From Alphaproteobacteria bacterium (lineage in GTDB: Bacteria; Pseudomonadota; Alphaproteobacteria; Micavibrionales; UBA2020): a DNA stretch of 32,363 nucleotides. Where the stretch lies: the NCBI GenBank assembly GCA_027483355.1, contig JAIXUW010000196.1:1-32363 (forward strand), written 5' to 3'. Positions 1 through 8,624 of this stretch are shown piece by piece (position 1 is the first letter of the stretch; each line of letters begins with the position of its first letter). A program made the position numbers and the translations under genes. The notes beneath the pieces were generated by a model that saw only the letters and a program-made list of their open reading frames with translations, did no database searches and was not told where the DNA came from.

Positions 1-3
1 ATT

Positions 4-549
4 ATGCCCGACAGCTGGATCCGCGAGCAGGCGCTTAACCATGCGATGATCACCCCCTTCGAAGAACGCCAAAAGCGCGACGGGGTGATATCTTACGGTC
101 TGTCTTCGTATGGGTATGATTGCCGTCTGTCAGATGAGTTCATGATCTTCACCAACGTCGACAATGCGATTGTCGACCCGAAACAGTTCAACCCCAGCAG
201 CTTTGTGACCCGCAAGACCGATGTCTGCATCATCCCGCCCAATAGCTTTGTTCTCTGCCGCACGGTCGAGACGTTTAAGGTGCCGCGCGATGTTCTGGTG
301 GTGTGTCTGGGTAAAAGCACCTATGCCCGTTGCGGCCTGATCGTCAACGTCACCCCTTTAGAACCTGAATGGGAAGGCCAGGTGACGCTGGAAATTTCGA
401 ATACGACCCCCCTACCCGCCAAGGTCTATGCCAATGAAGGCATCGCGCAGTTTTTGTTCTTCAAAGGGGCCAGCCCCTGCGAAGTGTCCTATGCCGACCG
501 GGCGGGCAAATATATGGGGCAAAAGGGCGTGACTCTACCCCGGCTTTAA
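4..549 (+). CDS. dcd: dCTP deaminase (possibly 5'-truncated by window edge)
   Basis: Deaminates dCTP to dUTP in the cytoplasm, feeding dTMP synthesis. The 181 residues cover essentially the whole family fold. The conserved block [20 protein letters not shown] (about residues 103-122) and the following [12 protein letters not shown] stretch match the Dcd signature; the Glu in PLEPEWEG is the expected catalytic region. The C-terminal [12 protein letters not shown] segment is also typical. The codon before this ATG is ATT (Ile), and many alphaproteobacterial homologues start a few residues earlier with a Met-Ser-Ile/Val-Met-Pro type N-terminus. The true start may therefore lie just outside the window. 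It converges with the ankyrin gene, with only 3 bp between the two stop codons and no clear terminator between them. Confidence 0.95.
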   Translation: MPDSWIREQALNHAMITPFEERQKRDGVISYGLSSYGYDCRLSDEFMIFTNVDNAIVDPKQFNPSSFVTRKTDVCIIPPNSFVLCRTVETFKVPRDVLVVCLGKSTYARCGLIVNVTPLEPEWEGQVTLEISNTTPLPAKVYANEGIAQFLFFKGASPCEVSYADRAGKYMGQKGVTLPRL

Positions 550-552
550 ATT

Positions 553-2004
553 CTATACAGGGATGGTTTTCTTAATGGTAGCCCCAGCGCGTGCGGGTTG
601 CGATCTTTGTGCATAGCCCTTCGCCGTGCCGCCCAGGTCTTCCAGCACTTTGGCGGCATCACTGACCGCATCTTCACCGCTTTTACTGAAATCCGCCATC
701 GACTGCATGGCAATACCCTTCGTCACATCGTCACGGACAATGACCTGACCGGCGCTGAAATCGAAAATGTACGTCAGCACGCCACGTTTCCAGGCAATCT
801 GCTGCGGGTCCACACGTTCATAATCGCCGCAGCGGTTCATTTCTAGCCAGCGCTCTTCGAGGATTTTGCGCACAGTGTCACTGTTACGCACTGTCTGGGC
901 GATATCACGGGCTGTCAGCCCGGCATCATTTTTAATTTCTAGGCTGGCCCCCATCGCCAACAGCTTTTGGACGTCCTCTCTGCTATTAGCCGTGACGGCC
1001 TGCATAAGCCGGGTGGTGCCACCCTCAAAAACACGGGCATCAATATCGGCCACACGCGCAAATGTCTTCAGTTTTGCGGCGGCTTCAATAACAGCGATCG
1101 TTTTGTTCTTGATGATCCATTCAAATAACTGGCGGCGCTGGGCGGCGTCATACTTCAATCCGCCCTCTTTTTCCGGTGTGCTGAGAATATAGTCGACGAC
1201 ATCAAGCTGTCCTTTTTCAAGGGCTGCATTCACGACATCCGCATCAAGCCTATAGCCTTTAGCCAGAAGCTTCTGCATGAGCGGCAAGACGATAGATGCA
1301 TCGTTGCAATTATTAACAACGGCGAGAATAATCCGTTCTTGTAGATTTTTGGGTTTGAAATCGGGCCGGCCCGCTAATTTTTCAAGAACCCCGATATGAC
1401 CATTCTGCGCCAGTGTCATCATGACGCTGCGATCTTCTAGGGCATCATTAAAATCAATTTGCGTAGGGACGAGTGCAAGAATATTTTCAGCAGGAATAAA
1501 TTTTGCCAGATGGTGCAACCGATGTTGCATATACCATTTGCGAGTGCTGAAGGACTCTCCCTCCAAGGCTTTTTCCTCTGCCTTCAAAAACAGCATCACC
1601 ACAGCTGTAGAAGCGTGATGCTTGCGATTGATTAAGAGATCAAGCGGCTTCTGACCGGCGTTATTTTTAACATTTAGGTCAATACCTTCAATTTCTTTAT
1701 ACAAACGAGCAAATATGGGCGTGTAACGATAGACGTAATCCATCATATGATGCAGCAGGCGATTACCGTTACTATCAACAGCCGCGTTGATATCCATGCC
1801 GCGTTGAATGAACTTTTTTATGATCGACATATCATCTGCATACTGCAGATAGGTGAGTATAAATTCACGCCCTTCATGGCTATCCAGACGGGGATAGTAA
1901 TTCATCGGAATGAGGTCTTCCAAATCATAGTCACTATAGCGGCTGATGATTACTTCGCGCGTCAAATTGACGCTGGTCTTTTTGTGATCGAGGCTAAGCC
2001 GCAT
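553..2004 (-). CDS. ankyrin-repeat protein, function unknown
   Basis: 483-residue protein with no signal peptide or membrane segment, so probably cytoplasmic. Ankyrin-like units are visible: a DSNGNRLLHHMMDYV-type repeat followed by NVKNNAGQKPLDLLIN near residues 77-128, and GGTTRLMQAVTANSREDVQ followed by EIKNDAGLTARDIA near residues 328-370. The segments between look like degenerate helical repeats. The last 80 or so residues are not ankyrin and end in a basic tail (KKTIPV). The ATG at 2004 is supported by GGAGA about 7 nt upstream and by a near-consensus promoter. Ankyrin repeats mediate protein binding, so no biochemical role can be inferred. By eye the gene is richer in A+T than its neighbours, which fits accessory or transferred DNA. 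Confidence 0.85.
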   Translation of the reverse strand: MRLSLDHKKTSVNLTREVIISRYSDYDLEDLIPMNYYPRLDSHEGREFILTYLQYADDMSIIKKFIQRGMDINAAVDSNGNRLLHHMMDYVYRYTPIFARLYKEIEGIDLNVKNNAGQKPLDLLINRKHHASTAVVMLFLKAEEKALEGESFSTRKWYMQHRLHHLAKFIPAENILALVPTQIDFNDALEDRSVMMTLAQNGHIGVLEKLAGRPDFKPKNLQERIILAVVNNCNDASIVLPLMQKLLAKGYRLDADVVNAALEKGQLDVVDYILSTPEKEGGLKYDAAQRRQLFEWIIKNKTIAVIEAAAKLKTFARVADIDARVFEGGTTRLMQAVTANSREDVQKLLAMGASLEIKNDAGLTARDIAQTVRNSDTVRKILEERWLEMNRCGDYERVDPQQIAWKRGVLTYIFDFSAGQVIVRDDVTKGIAMQSMADFSKSGEDAVSDAAKVLEDLGGTAKGYAQRSQPARAGATIKKTIPV

Positions 2005-2029
2005 AAGATATCTCCGTGAAAAGAAGCAA

Positions 2030-2058
2030 AGAATACCCGAGAAACTGTATTATGTCAA
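2030..2058 (-). promoter_or_regulatory. sigma-70-type promoter of the ankyrin gene
   Basis: On the minus strand there is a perfect TTGACA (2058-2053), a 17-nt spacer, then TATTCT (2035-2030). Initiation would fall near 2023, leaving a leader of about 20 nt that contains the GGAGA ribosome binding site. The -35 lies inside the 13-mer TATTGACATAATA, which recurs at 6444-6456. Confidence 0.7.
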
Positions 2059-2069
2059 TAAAAAAGCAC

Positions 2070-2097
2070 TTGTTGCTTTGCCCAAAAAATGTATAAA
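2070..2097 (+). promoter_or_regulatory. candidate murA promoter
   Basis: TTGTTG (2070-2075), a 16-nt spacer and TATAAA (2092-2097), with expected initiation near 2104 and a leader of about 19 nt before the murA ATG. It is back to back with the ankyrin promoter. The match is moderate and not proven. Confidence 0.5.
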
Positions 2098-2122
2098 ATT
2101 CAGGCACATCAAGGAAAAAATC

Positions 2123-3400
2123 ATGGATAAACTTTGCATCACCGGCGGCCAACCGCTGAAAGGCACCATTACCATCAGTGGTGCCAAGAACGCGGCTTTG
2201 CCTCTTATGTGTGCCGCTATCCTGGCGCCCGGCACTTTGACGTTGACGCGTGTGCCCGATTTGCGCGATGTCGCCTCGCTCCGCGGTGTACTGGGCGCAC
2301 TCGGCGTCACCACCGATTATGATCCAGCTAGCAAAAAAATGGTTTTGGATGCTGCCACGATCAGCAGCACCGTGGCACCGTATGAATTGGTGCGCAAAAT
2401 GCGGGCCAGCGTGTTGGTGTTGGGGCCGCTGGCGGCACGCATGGGCGAGGCCCGCGTCTCGCTGCCCGGTGGCTGCGCCATTGGCGCGCGGCCGGTTGAT
2501 TTACATCTTGAAGGTCTTAAACAGCTGGGCGCCGAGATTGATATCGACGAGGGCTATATCGTCGCCAAAGCACCGCAAGGCTTGAAAGGCAACGACGTTC
2601 ATTTCGCCAAAGTATCGGTGGGCGCCACGGAAAATCTGCTGATGGCAGCGACATTGGCCAAGGGCACCACGGTTTTGCACAATGCCGCCCGCGAGCCTGA
2701 AATCATTGATCTGGGCAATTGCCTGATCGCCATGGGGGCGAAAATCAGCGGCCTTGGCACCGCCCGAATCGTCATTGAAGGCGTCACTGAACTCAAAGCC
2801 GCTCATCACAGCGTCATCGGTGACCGTATCGAGGCCGGCACCTTTGCCATTGCCGCTGCCATGACCGATGGTGACGTGTTACTTGATGGCGCCAACATCG
2901 ATCACCTGACCGCTCTGGTACATCCGCTGCATCTGGCCGGCGTTGATATGATCGCCGAGAACGGCAGCGCCATTCGGGTGCGGCGCGCGCGCAAAACCTT
3001 GCGCGGTGTCGATGTGATGACCGAACCCTACCCCGGCTTTCCCACCGATATGCAAGCCCAGTTGATGGCGCTGCTCACCGTGGCGGAGGGCGCCGGCATG
3101 GTCAGCGAAACCGTTTTCGAAAACCGCTTTATGCACGTGCCCGAACTGATCCGCATGGGGGCTAATATCACCGTGCATGGCCACTCGGCCCTGGTGCGCG
3201 GTGTTAAGCGCCTGAAAGGTGCCCATGTGATGGCGACCGACCTCCGGGCATCTGTCTCGCTGGTTTTGGCGGGGCTGGTGGCGGAAGGCGAGACCCAGGT
3301 ACATCGCATTTACCACCTTGAACGCGGATATGAAGATATCGTTGGTAAATTGGGGGGTGTGGGTGCACACCTTCGCCGCACAACGGATGACGATGCTTAA
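2123..3400 (+). CDS. murA: UDP-N-acetylglucosamine 1-carboxyvinyltransferase
   Basis: First committed step of peptidoglycan precursor synthesis: transfers enolpyruvate from PEP to UDP-GlcNAc in the cytoplasm. The ATG at 2123 gives 425 residues, the usual length, and has AAGGA 7 nt upstream. The longer reading frame from 2078 adds an atypical MPKKCIKF-type extension that overlaps the promoter, so I reject it. Visible landmarks are ISGAKNAALPLM with Lys22-Asn23, the fosfomycin-reactive cysteine in LPGGCAIGARPVDLH (Cys118), the late PGFPTDMQAQ motif, and LERGYEDIVGKLGG near the C-terminus. Nothing suggests a fosfomycin-resistant Cys-to-Asp variant. Confidence 0.97.
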   Translation: MDKLCITGGQPLKGTITISGAKNAALPLMCAAILAPGTLTLTRVPDLRDVASLRGVLGALGVTTDYDPASKKMVLDAATISSTVAPYELVRKMRASVLVLGPLAARMGEARVSLPGGCAIGARPVDLHLEGLKQLGAEIDIDEGYIVAKAPQGLKGNDVHFAKVSVGATENLLMAATLAKGTTVLHNAAREPEIIDLGNCLIAMGAKISGLGTARIVIEGVTELKAAHHSVIGDRIEAGTFAIAAAMTDGDVLLDGANIDHLTALVHPLHLAGVDMIAENGSAIRVRRARKTLRGVDVMTEPYPGFPTDMQAQLMALLTVAEGAGMVSETVFENRFMHVPELIRMGANITVHGHSALVRGVKRLKGAHVMATDLRASVSLVLAGLVAEGETQVHRIYHLERGYEDIVGKLGGVGAHLRRTTDDDA

Positions 3401-3424
3401 GACAGCCGTTTTATTTTCTATAAT
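3397..3424 (+). promoter_or_regulatory. candidate infA promoter
   Basis: A perfect -10 TATAAT (3419-3424) is preceded by TTAAGA (3397-3402) with a 16-nt spacer; the -35 overlaps the murA stop codon. Expected initiation is near 3431, which would give infA a leader of about 110 nt. Confidence 0.5.
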
Positions 3425-3450
3425 ACTTTAAGTCTGTCTGGACAACCACC

Positions 3451-3527
3451 CCGTCTGTCGTCTATCAAGACGGTCTGTATTCTGTACAAAACCAACATCG
3501 GCCGCACCGTTCTGTCTGCGGCCCGAT
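3451..3527 (+). promoter_or_regulatory. structured infA leader: two hairpins
   Basis: CCGTCT (3451-3456) pairs with AGACGG (3468-3473). Further on, ATCGGCCGC (3497-3505) pairs with GCGGCCCGAT (3518-3527) with one bulged base; the second hairpin ends five bases before the AGGAG ribosome binding site at 3532-3536. The stretch also repeats TCTGT several times. The first hairpin might weakly terminate murA transcription, but it has no T-run. The second could modulate infA translation. Both roles are inferred. Confidence 0.4.
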
Positions 3528-3540
3528 CACCAGGAGCGCC

Positions 3541-3762
3541 ATGTCGGAAAAAGAAGACCTGATGAGTTTCGAAGGCCAGGTAGCCGAGCTGCTACCCAAC
3601 GCCATGTTTCGCGTCACCCTTGATAACGGTCACGTTATTCTAGCCCACAGCTCGGGCAAGATGCGCAAAAACAAAATCCGCATCCTCGAGGGCGACCGTG
3701 TCACGGTCGAAATGACGCCTTACGACCTGACGAAGGGCCGTATCACCTTCCGCCACAAATAG
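3541..3762 (+). CDS. infA: translation initiation factor IF-1
   Basis: Small S1/OB-fold protein that binds the ribosomal A site during initiation. The 73 residues agree with the family's usual 72. The conserved core [20 protein letters not shown], then [15 protein letters not shown], then the C-terminal [17 protein letters not shown] are all present. The start is supported by AGGAG ending 4 nt before the ATG. It heads a run with maf and the RNase E/G gene, a common alphaproteobacterial order. Confidence 0.98.
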   Translation: MSEKEDLMSFEGQVAELLPNAMFRVTLDNGHVILAHSSGKMRKNKIRILEGDRVTVEMTPYDLTKGRITFRHK

Positions 3763-3779
3763 ATCCGGGGGCCACGTCC

Positions 3780-4358
3780 ATGACGCCCCCGTTGATCCTT
3801 GCCTCTGCCTCGCCGCGTCGGCTGGATTTGCTGGCGCAATGCGGTATTGCGCCGTCGCAGATCATCCCCGCCGATGTCGATGAAACCCCGCTTAAAAACG
3901 AAAAGCCTCTCGTCTATGTGCAGCGAATTGCCAGGGCCAAGGCCGAAAAAGTCAGTTTACTGAAGCCGGATGGCGTCGTCTTGGCGGCCGACACCACCGT
4001 TTTTTGCGGCCAGCGCATTCTGGGTAAGGCCGAGACCATCACGGAGGCCCGCGCGTTTCTGTCGCTGCTGTCAGGGCGTCGGCACCGGGTAGCGACAGCC
4101 GTCAGCATCATCTCGCCCAACCGACCGCAAGGTCGTCATTTTGCGGTGACGTCTATTGTCAAATTCAAACCGCTTTCACCAGTCGAGATAGAAACGTATC
4201 TCGCCACCAACGATTGGGTCGGCAAAGCCGGTGCCTATGGCATTCAGGGGCCCGCCGCCGCCTTCGTCAGTTTCATGAGCGGTTCCTATACAGCGATTGT
4301 GGGCCTCCCCCTCTTCGAGACGGTCCAGGCTTTACGCACAGAAGGCATTAAAGCATGA
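3780..4358 (+). CDS. maf: Maf-family nucleotide pyrophosphatase
   Basis: Maf proteins hydrolyse non-canonical or excess nucleoside triphosphates (YhdE-type: dTTP/UTP) to the monophosphate. The 192 residues match the usual length. Family motifs are the N-terminal ILASASPRRLDLLAQCGI (residues 6-23), the DVDETPL motif, then RIARAKAEKV, then AADTTVFCGQRILGKAET and SGRRHRVATAV. It starts 17 nt after infA, and its stop overlaps the next start as ATGA, so the three genes are probably cotranscribed. Which nucleotide is preferred cannot be read from the sequence. Confidence 0.94.
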   Translation: MTPPLILASASPRRLDLLAQCGIAPSQIIPADVDETPLKNEKPLVYVQRIARAKAEKVSLLKPDGVVLAADTTVFCGQRILGKAETITEARAFLSLLSGRRHRVATAVSIISPNRPQGRHFAVTSIVKFKPLSPVEIETYLATNDWVGKAGAYGIQGPAAAFVSFMSGSYTAIVGLPLFETVQALRTEGIKA

Positions 4359-5596
4359 GTAAAGACCGCGAACTGATGATTGACGAACGCCACGGCCGCT
4401 TAACCGCCGCCGTGGTGCGCAAGGCGGGCGTCAGCGATCTTTTTGTCGACCCCATCGATACAGTTGGTCTTTGGGGTTCGATTTATGTGGGCCGCGTTGC
4501 AAAGATCGACCGTTTTCTGGATGCGGCCATCATCGAGCTGGGGAATGGTTTAAACGGCCTGCTGCCCGCGAAACACGCGCAAACAGTACCCAAAACGGCC
4601 GCTGCCCGCAAGCAACCGATCAGCGATGTCTTACGTCCGGGCCAATCTATTCTGGTCCAGATCAAATCCGAAGCAAAGCGCGGCTCGCGCCACGAACAGG
4701 CAAAGCTACCGCGTCTGACCCGCAAAATTCTCCTGATGGGGCAATACGTCCATCACACCCCTCTGTCATCGACTGTCTTGATGTCGCGCAAAATTGGCCG
4801 GCCCGATATCATCCAAATGGTGACGCAGATGAAAACCGGTGACATCGGCTGCCTGGTGCAGGCCACAGCCGATCTGGCAACGCCAGAAGAAATAATGGCT
4901 GAGGCCGTTATGCTGGATAAAAGATGGCAAGCGATTAAACAGGCCACAGAAACCGGCGGCGAACAACCGCGCCTACTGTTACAAGGGCCGAACGCCATCG
5001 AGCGCGCCTTCATCGATTATTCCAGCGCCGCCTTTGATCATATTTATGTGGGCGACAAAGACATCTTGAAAAAAGTGCAGGATTGGTGCGCCGATCATCA
5101 GCCTGATCTGGCGGCATCCAAGCGCCTGCGCCTGTTTAAGCCTGAAAAACTAGGCCAACGCCTGTTTGATATTTATGATGTCGAGGGAGCGATTGCGGAT
5201 CTCGGGGAAGCACAAGTGACTCTTCCCAGTGGTGGCGGCATCATCATCGACTACACACTTGCCATGGTGGTGATTGACGTCAATCAAGGCAGTTGCCCTA
5301 GCGTTCTTGATGCCAATATAGAAGCCGCGCGCGAAGTGGTCAGACAAATGCGTCTGCGCAATCTGTCGGGGGCCATTCTGGTCGATTTCATCAATATGTC
5401 GCAGCGGACCGAGCGGGCACTACTCCTCGAGACCCTCGAAAAAGCTGCTGCCGAAGACGTCGCCGGCCCGCTTGTGCATGGCTTTACCCGGATTGGTATC
5501 GCCGAAATCACCCGCAAGCGCCGCACCGGCATGCACATTGAAAAGAGTATCGAGACCGAGAATCCGGCAGGCCTTGCCTTTAATAAAAAGGCATAA
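4355..5596 (+). CDS. Ribonuclease E/G family protein, short form
   Basis: Endoribonuclease of the RNase E/G family, which processes rRNA and tRNA precursors and starts mRNA decay. At 413 residues it holds the catalytic half only. The S1-like RNA-binding segment is near residues 35-70 (GSIYVGRVAKIDRFLDAAII). The DNase I-like catalytic region carries the two metal-binding aspartates in VIDVNQG and LVDFINM. The family's usual zinc-link cysteines after the EITRKRR region are absent; the protein ends soon after. Its ATG overlaps the maf stop. In many alphaproteobacteria yacG follows this gene; here tRNA-Phe follows directly and no zinc-binding YacG-like frame fits the 86-bp gap. Whether to call it rng or rne is undecided. 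Confidence 0.9.
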   Translation: MSKDRELMIDERHGRLTAAVVRKAGVSDLFVDPIDTVGLWGSIYVGRVAKIDRFLDAAIIELGNGLNGLLPAKHAQTVPKTAAARKQPISDVLRPGQSILVQIKSEAKRGSRHEQAKLPRLTRKILLMGQYVHHTPLSSTVLMSRKIGRPDIIQMVTQMKTGDIGCLVQATADLATPEEIMAEAVMLDKRWQAIKQATETGGEQPRLLLQGPNAIERAFIDYSSAAFDHIYVGDKDILKKVQDWCADHQPDLAASKRLRLFKPEKLGQRLFDIYDVEGAIADLGEAQVTLPSGGGIIIDYTLAMVVIDVNQGSCPSVLDANIEAAREVVRQMRLRNLSGAILVDFINMSQRTERALLLETLEKAAAEDVAGPLVHGFTRIGIAEITRKRRTGMHIEKSIETENPAGLAFNKKA

Positions 5597-5627
5597 ATTC
5601 AATATATTAGCTTGGGTTTTAAAGAAC

Positions 5628-5656
5628 TGGACAGGGGCTGCGCTTTTGATTATAAC
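5628..5656 (+). promoter_or_regulatory. tRNA-Phe promoter
   Basis: TGGACA (5628-5633, five of six matches to consensus), a 17-nt spacer and TATAAC (5651-5656). Expected initiation is near 5663. The short leader contains a GTCCG-CACCA-CGGAC hairpin (5666-5680) just ahead of the mature tRNA 5' end. Confidence 0.65.
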
Positions 5657-5682
5657 AACGGTTCAGTCCGCACCACGGACGT

Positions 5683-5758
5683 GCCCGAATAGCTCAGTTG
5701 GTAGAGCAGACGACTGAAAATCGTCGTGTCGCTGGTTCAAATCCGGCTTCGGGCACCA
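5683..5758 (+). tRNA. tRNA-Phe (GAA), CCA encoded
   Basis: Full cloverleaf of 76 nt. The acceptor GCCCGAA pairs with TTCGGGC; the D arm is GCTC-AGTTGGTA-GAGC; the anticodon stem GACGA/TCGTC encloses CTGAAAA (anticodon GAA); the T arm is GCTGG-TTCAAAT-CCGGC. Discriminator A is followed by an encoded CCA. A run of six T (5760-5765) follows at once and could end the transcript. Confidence 0.98.
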
Positions 5759-5813
5759 CTTTTTTAGCTTCGCTTCATTTTCCAGTTATTGCGGGTACTC
5801 ATACCCAGACACT

Positions 5814-6338
5814 CTAGACGGGCATGGCTTTACGGGCCGATTTGACTGGTAAAGATGGTTTTTCATTCAGTCGCGTATGCGCCACCAGATCGGCGACCGT
5901 CTGCCGGAGCTGAGTGATCTCGACTTTCGTCTCATGTAATGCGGCTTCGAGGTGTTTGTTTTTGTGAAACTGCAGGAAGCTGGTCAGACGCTCTTCCATA
6001 GTGATGGCTGTTTCAAAATGGCTTTTTTTGCCAAGGATGTTTTGAGCGGCCCGCATTAGATCAAGACCACCATCCACTATCACCGAAGCTAAATCAAAAC
6101 GACGGTTATAAATTACCGTTTCAAATAAACTCGCCATATCATTAGCGCTAAACGAGATATGCAAGGCATCATAGGTTTCTAGAAAAAACTTAAACCAGCT
6201 TTCGGGCATGGGCCCCTGAGAAGAATTGCGTATCGCCGCCATCAATAATTGCGCGGTCATCGCGGGCGTGTGGTCTTCGTCCCAGGCGACCCCTTTGACG
6301 AGGGTTGCGTGTGCTTTGAACCAATCGCCTTTTTGCAA
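5814..6338 (-). CDS. hypothetical protein with apparent 5' frameshift
   Basis: I do not recognise this 174-residue protein. It looks helical and cytoplasmic, with aromatic-rich stretches (ESWFKFFLETYDALH near residue 46) and a likely coiled coil (about residues 125-155, ALHETKVEITQLRQTVADL). The open frame begins at a TTG (6338) that has no ribosome binding site. The frame stays open further upstream to a TGA at 6398-6396 and would read NLLRRLEANRRLYTTALQKG, which looks like real protein. A proper GTG start with AAGGAG 9 nt ahead exists at 6399, but in another frame (see separate entry). The true gene probably runs 6399-5814 through a +1 shift or a mutation. The ending AMPV resembles TIPV of the ankyrin protein, but no repeat is clear. 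Confidence 0.6.
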   Translation of the reverse strand: MQKGDWFKAHATLVKGVAWDEDHTPAMTAQLLMAAIRNSSQGPMPESWFKFFLETYDALHISFSANDMASLFETVIYNRRFDLASVIVDGGLDLMRAAQNILGKKSHFETAITMEERLTSFLQFHKNKHLEAALHETKVEITQLRQTVADLVAHTRLNEKPSLPVKSARKAMPV

Positions 6339-6366
6339 AGCCGTGGTGTATAAACGCCGGTTGGCT

Positions 6367-6399
6367 TCAAGCCGTCGTAAGAGGTTTGTTAACGGTCAC
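6367..6399 (-). other. orphan start: GTG with ribosome binding site, 10 codons then TGA
   Basis: On the minus strand AAGGAG (6414-6409) lies 9 nt before GTG at 6399. This frame encodes VTVNKPLTTA and stops at TGA (6369-6367). A one-base skip between 6398 and 6370 would join it to the 174-residue frame. CTTA at 6381-6378 is a conceivable +1 slip site (CUU to UUA). A simple inactivating indel or a sequencing error is equally possible. Confidence 0.5.
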
Positions 6400-6426
6400 G
6401 GCGCAGGGCTCCTTTAAACCAGGCAG

Positions 6427-6454
6427 AGCATAGCAAACACAAATATTATGTCAA
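6427..6454 (-). promoter_or_regulatory. sigma-70-type promoter of the frameshifted gene
   Basis: On the minus strand: TTGACA (6454-6449), a 16-nt spacer and TATGCT (6432-6427), with initiation expected near 6420. It shares the 13-mer TATTGACATAATA with the ankyrin promoter. The distance from the -10 to the start codon is also similar (about 26-28 nt). Confidence 0.65.
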
Positions 6455-6478
6455 TAGACTACCGGCAGGCCTTTGATA

Positions 6479-8590
6479 TTAATTACCTTTTACGTTTTTA
6501 ATAAACTGGACAACCGCTTGTTGCAGATGGGATGCTTGTGACGATAAGCCGCTGGATGCAGTTAAAACCATATCGGATGCGGCACCGGTCTGCTGCGCTG
6601 ATTGGGTCACCTGGGTGATGTTTTCAGCGACATCGCGTGTGCCAAAGGCCGCCTGCTGCACGTTGCGGGCAATTTCAGAGGTGGCAGCGCCCTGCTCTTC
6701 TACCGCCGCCGCCACCGATGAGGTAATACCGCTCATCTGGTCAATGATTTTGGCGATATCTTCGATCGAGCGGGCGGCATTGAGGGTTGCTTGCTGAATG
6801 GTATTAATCTGTGCGCTGATCTGTCCGGTTGCCTGGGCCGTTTGATTGGCCAGATTTTTGACTTCACTGGCCACCACGGCAAAGCCGCGACCAGCCTCCC
6901 CCGCCCTTGCCGCCTCGATAGTGGCATTCAGCGCCAGCAGGTTGGTTTGCTCGGCGATATCTGAAATAAGGCTCACCACCACACCGATTTTCTCAGATGC
7001 GTCAACCAAGCTGCGCACTTGGGTATTACTGATATCGGCTTTATCTTTAGCCTGGCGGGCAATGCCGGTTGAGTGCGACACTTGCTGCGAAATCTCGCGT
7101 ATAGAAGCCGATAGCTCCTCGGCAGCACCCGCCACCGCTTGGACGTTCATTGACGCCTCTTCCGAGGCGGCCGCCACGTTCCCCGCCTTAACGTTCGTAT
7201 CATCCACCAGCTTTGTCAGCATGGCGGCCGTCTGACCCATTTTTTGGGCAGCGTCCGCAACGCCATCGACAATGCTGCCTACTTCGCTTTGAAAGTTATC
7301 GGCCATTTTGGTCAACATCTCTTGCCGTTGCCGTGCCGCGGTTTCTTCCAGTTCTACTTGTTCTTTACGCAGGCGTTCTGATGTCAGGGTATCTTCTTTG
7401 AAAACACCAATAGCACGCGCCATCGAGCCGATTTCGGAACTGACGTTGGTGTAAGGCACCTCGACGGTCATGTCTTCGCGTTTAGAAATACGGCGCATCG
7501 CCTGAATAAGGGTCGAGAGAGGCGTGGTCAGGCTCATGATCACGAATGCAAAGGCTCCCAACGACAACAATAAACCACCCCCGGCATATAAAAGCACGGC
7601 GTTTTGTTGCGACTCATAGTGCGCTAAACGCGTTTCAATCAGCGCGTCCAATTCGTTCAGGCTGACATCCCAAAAAACATAAGCCGTTTCCTTGGCCGTC
7701 TGCCAGACACGCATAAACTCATCACGGCTGACCTGCTCCCCGCGACCGATGCGCTCAAGCACATCGACAAGCTTGCGGTTGGCGGCGCGGTAGTCATTAA
7801 AGGGGCCCACGATGTTGCGTTCAAGACGCTCGCTCTTGCCGTTGAAGTTGGGGTCTTCTTTAAGAGATGTGTCAATATCTGCAACAATACGGTCCACGTC
7901 ACTTTCAGTTAACAGACGGGCATAAACAGTCGTTTCGATCTGCCTGTCTTGTGTCAGTCCTTGTCCCAGCCAGCCATACACATCGGCACTCATGCGTGAC
8001 AACCGGTCAAACGTCTGCGGCATCACCAGCAAGGTGGCATCCATCAGGTAATAACTATCCAGATCCGGATCAAGGATCAGGTTTGACGTGTCACCGGCAT
8101 GCCCTATCATGCCCCGTACGTCAGCAATAAATGACGCGGTATCGGCGTCATGCTGACCCGCCGGGTCGGCTTTAATCGCCAGCGACAGGGCTGACCATTT
8201 GGCGGTGACAGCTTCGAGGGCAAGATGGCTCCGACCACGGCTGCTCAGCCCCTCGGTGGTGAATTGCAAATCTTCGGCAAGGGTCGCATAGGCAGCCGCT
8301 GTTTCCGCAAGATGACTGTCGATCGCCTCAGCCAAGCGGGACACCGGTTCGACGACGGGGCGACCTTCGCGCCCCAGCGCCAAAACGGCCCTAAGATCAG
8401 CAGTGTCGTTGAGTACTTTTGCCAAAGGCCGTATCAGCTGATTACCTTTTATTTCTGCGGCTGAAAAATCGAGAGTACTTTGAATGCTAGTATAGGCTTG
8501 CGACATCGCGATAATCAGGACGATGACCAGCATCACCACACTGAGCAGCATGCGGTTACGGACAGACAAATTATTCAGCATCGCATTCAT
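6479..8590 (-). CDS. methyl-accepting chemotaxis protein
   Basis: Transmembrane chemoreceptor of 703 residues that controls the CheA/CheW kinase complex. Transmembrane segment 1 is near residues 13-32. A sensory region of about 300 residues follows and appears largely helical. Transmembrane segment 2 ([20 protein letters not shown]) leads into a HAMP domain ([16 protein letters not shown]). The long cytoplasmic coiled coil has the hallmark tip [18 protein letters not shown] followed by [18 protein letters not shown]. The ligand is unknown. A GAGGGG-type ribosome binding site precedes the ATG at 8590; a second ATG 9 nt later is possible. It starts 34 nt after the porin-like gene ends, so the two may be cotranscribed. 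No che genes are nearby, so signalling partners are elsewhere. Confidence 0.95.
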   Translation of the reverse strand: MNAMLNNLSVRNRMLLSVVMLVIVLIIAMSQAYTSIQSTLDFSAAEIKGNQLIRPLAKVLNDTADLRAVLALGREGRPVVEPVSRLAEAIDSHLAETAAAYATLAEDLQFTTEGLSSRGRSHLALEAVTAKWSALSLAIKADPAGQHDADTASFIADVRGMIGHAGDTSNLILDPDLDSYYLMDATLLVMPQTFDRLSRMSADVYGWLGQGLTQDRQIETTVYARLLTESDVDRIVADIDTSLKEDPNFNGKSERLERNIVGPFNDYRAANRKLVDVLERIGRGEQVSRDEFMRVWQTAKETAYVFWDVSLNELDALIETRLAHYESQQNAVLLYAGGGLLLSLGAFAFVIMSLTTPLSTLIQAMRRISKREDMTVEVPYTNVSSEIGSMARAIGVFKEDTLTSERLRKEQVELEETAARQRQEMLTKMADNFQSEVGSIVDGVADAAQKMGQTAAMLTKLVDDTNVKAGNVAAASEEASMNVQAVAGAAEELSASIREISQQVSHSTGIARQAKDKADISNTQVRSLVDASEKIGVVVSLISDIAEQTNLLALNATIEAARAGEAGRGFAVVASEVKNLANQTAQATGQISAQINTIQQATLNAARSIEDIAKIIDQMSGITSSVAAAVEEQGAATSEIARNVQQAAFGTRDVAENITQVTQSAQQTGAASDMVLTASSGLSSQASHLQQAVVQFIKNVKGN

Positions 8591-8624
8591 GGGAGCTTCC
8601 CCTCGACAGTCAGCGGACTTGGGC

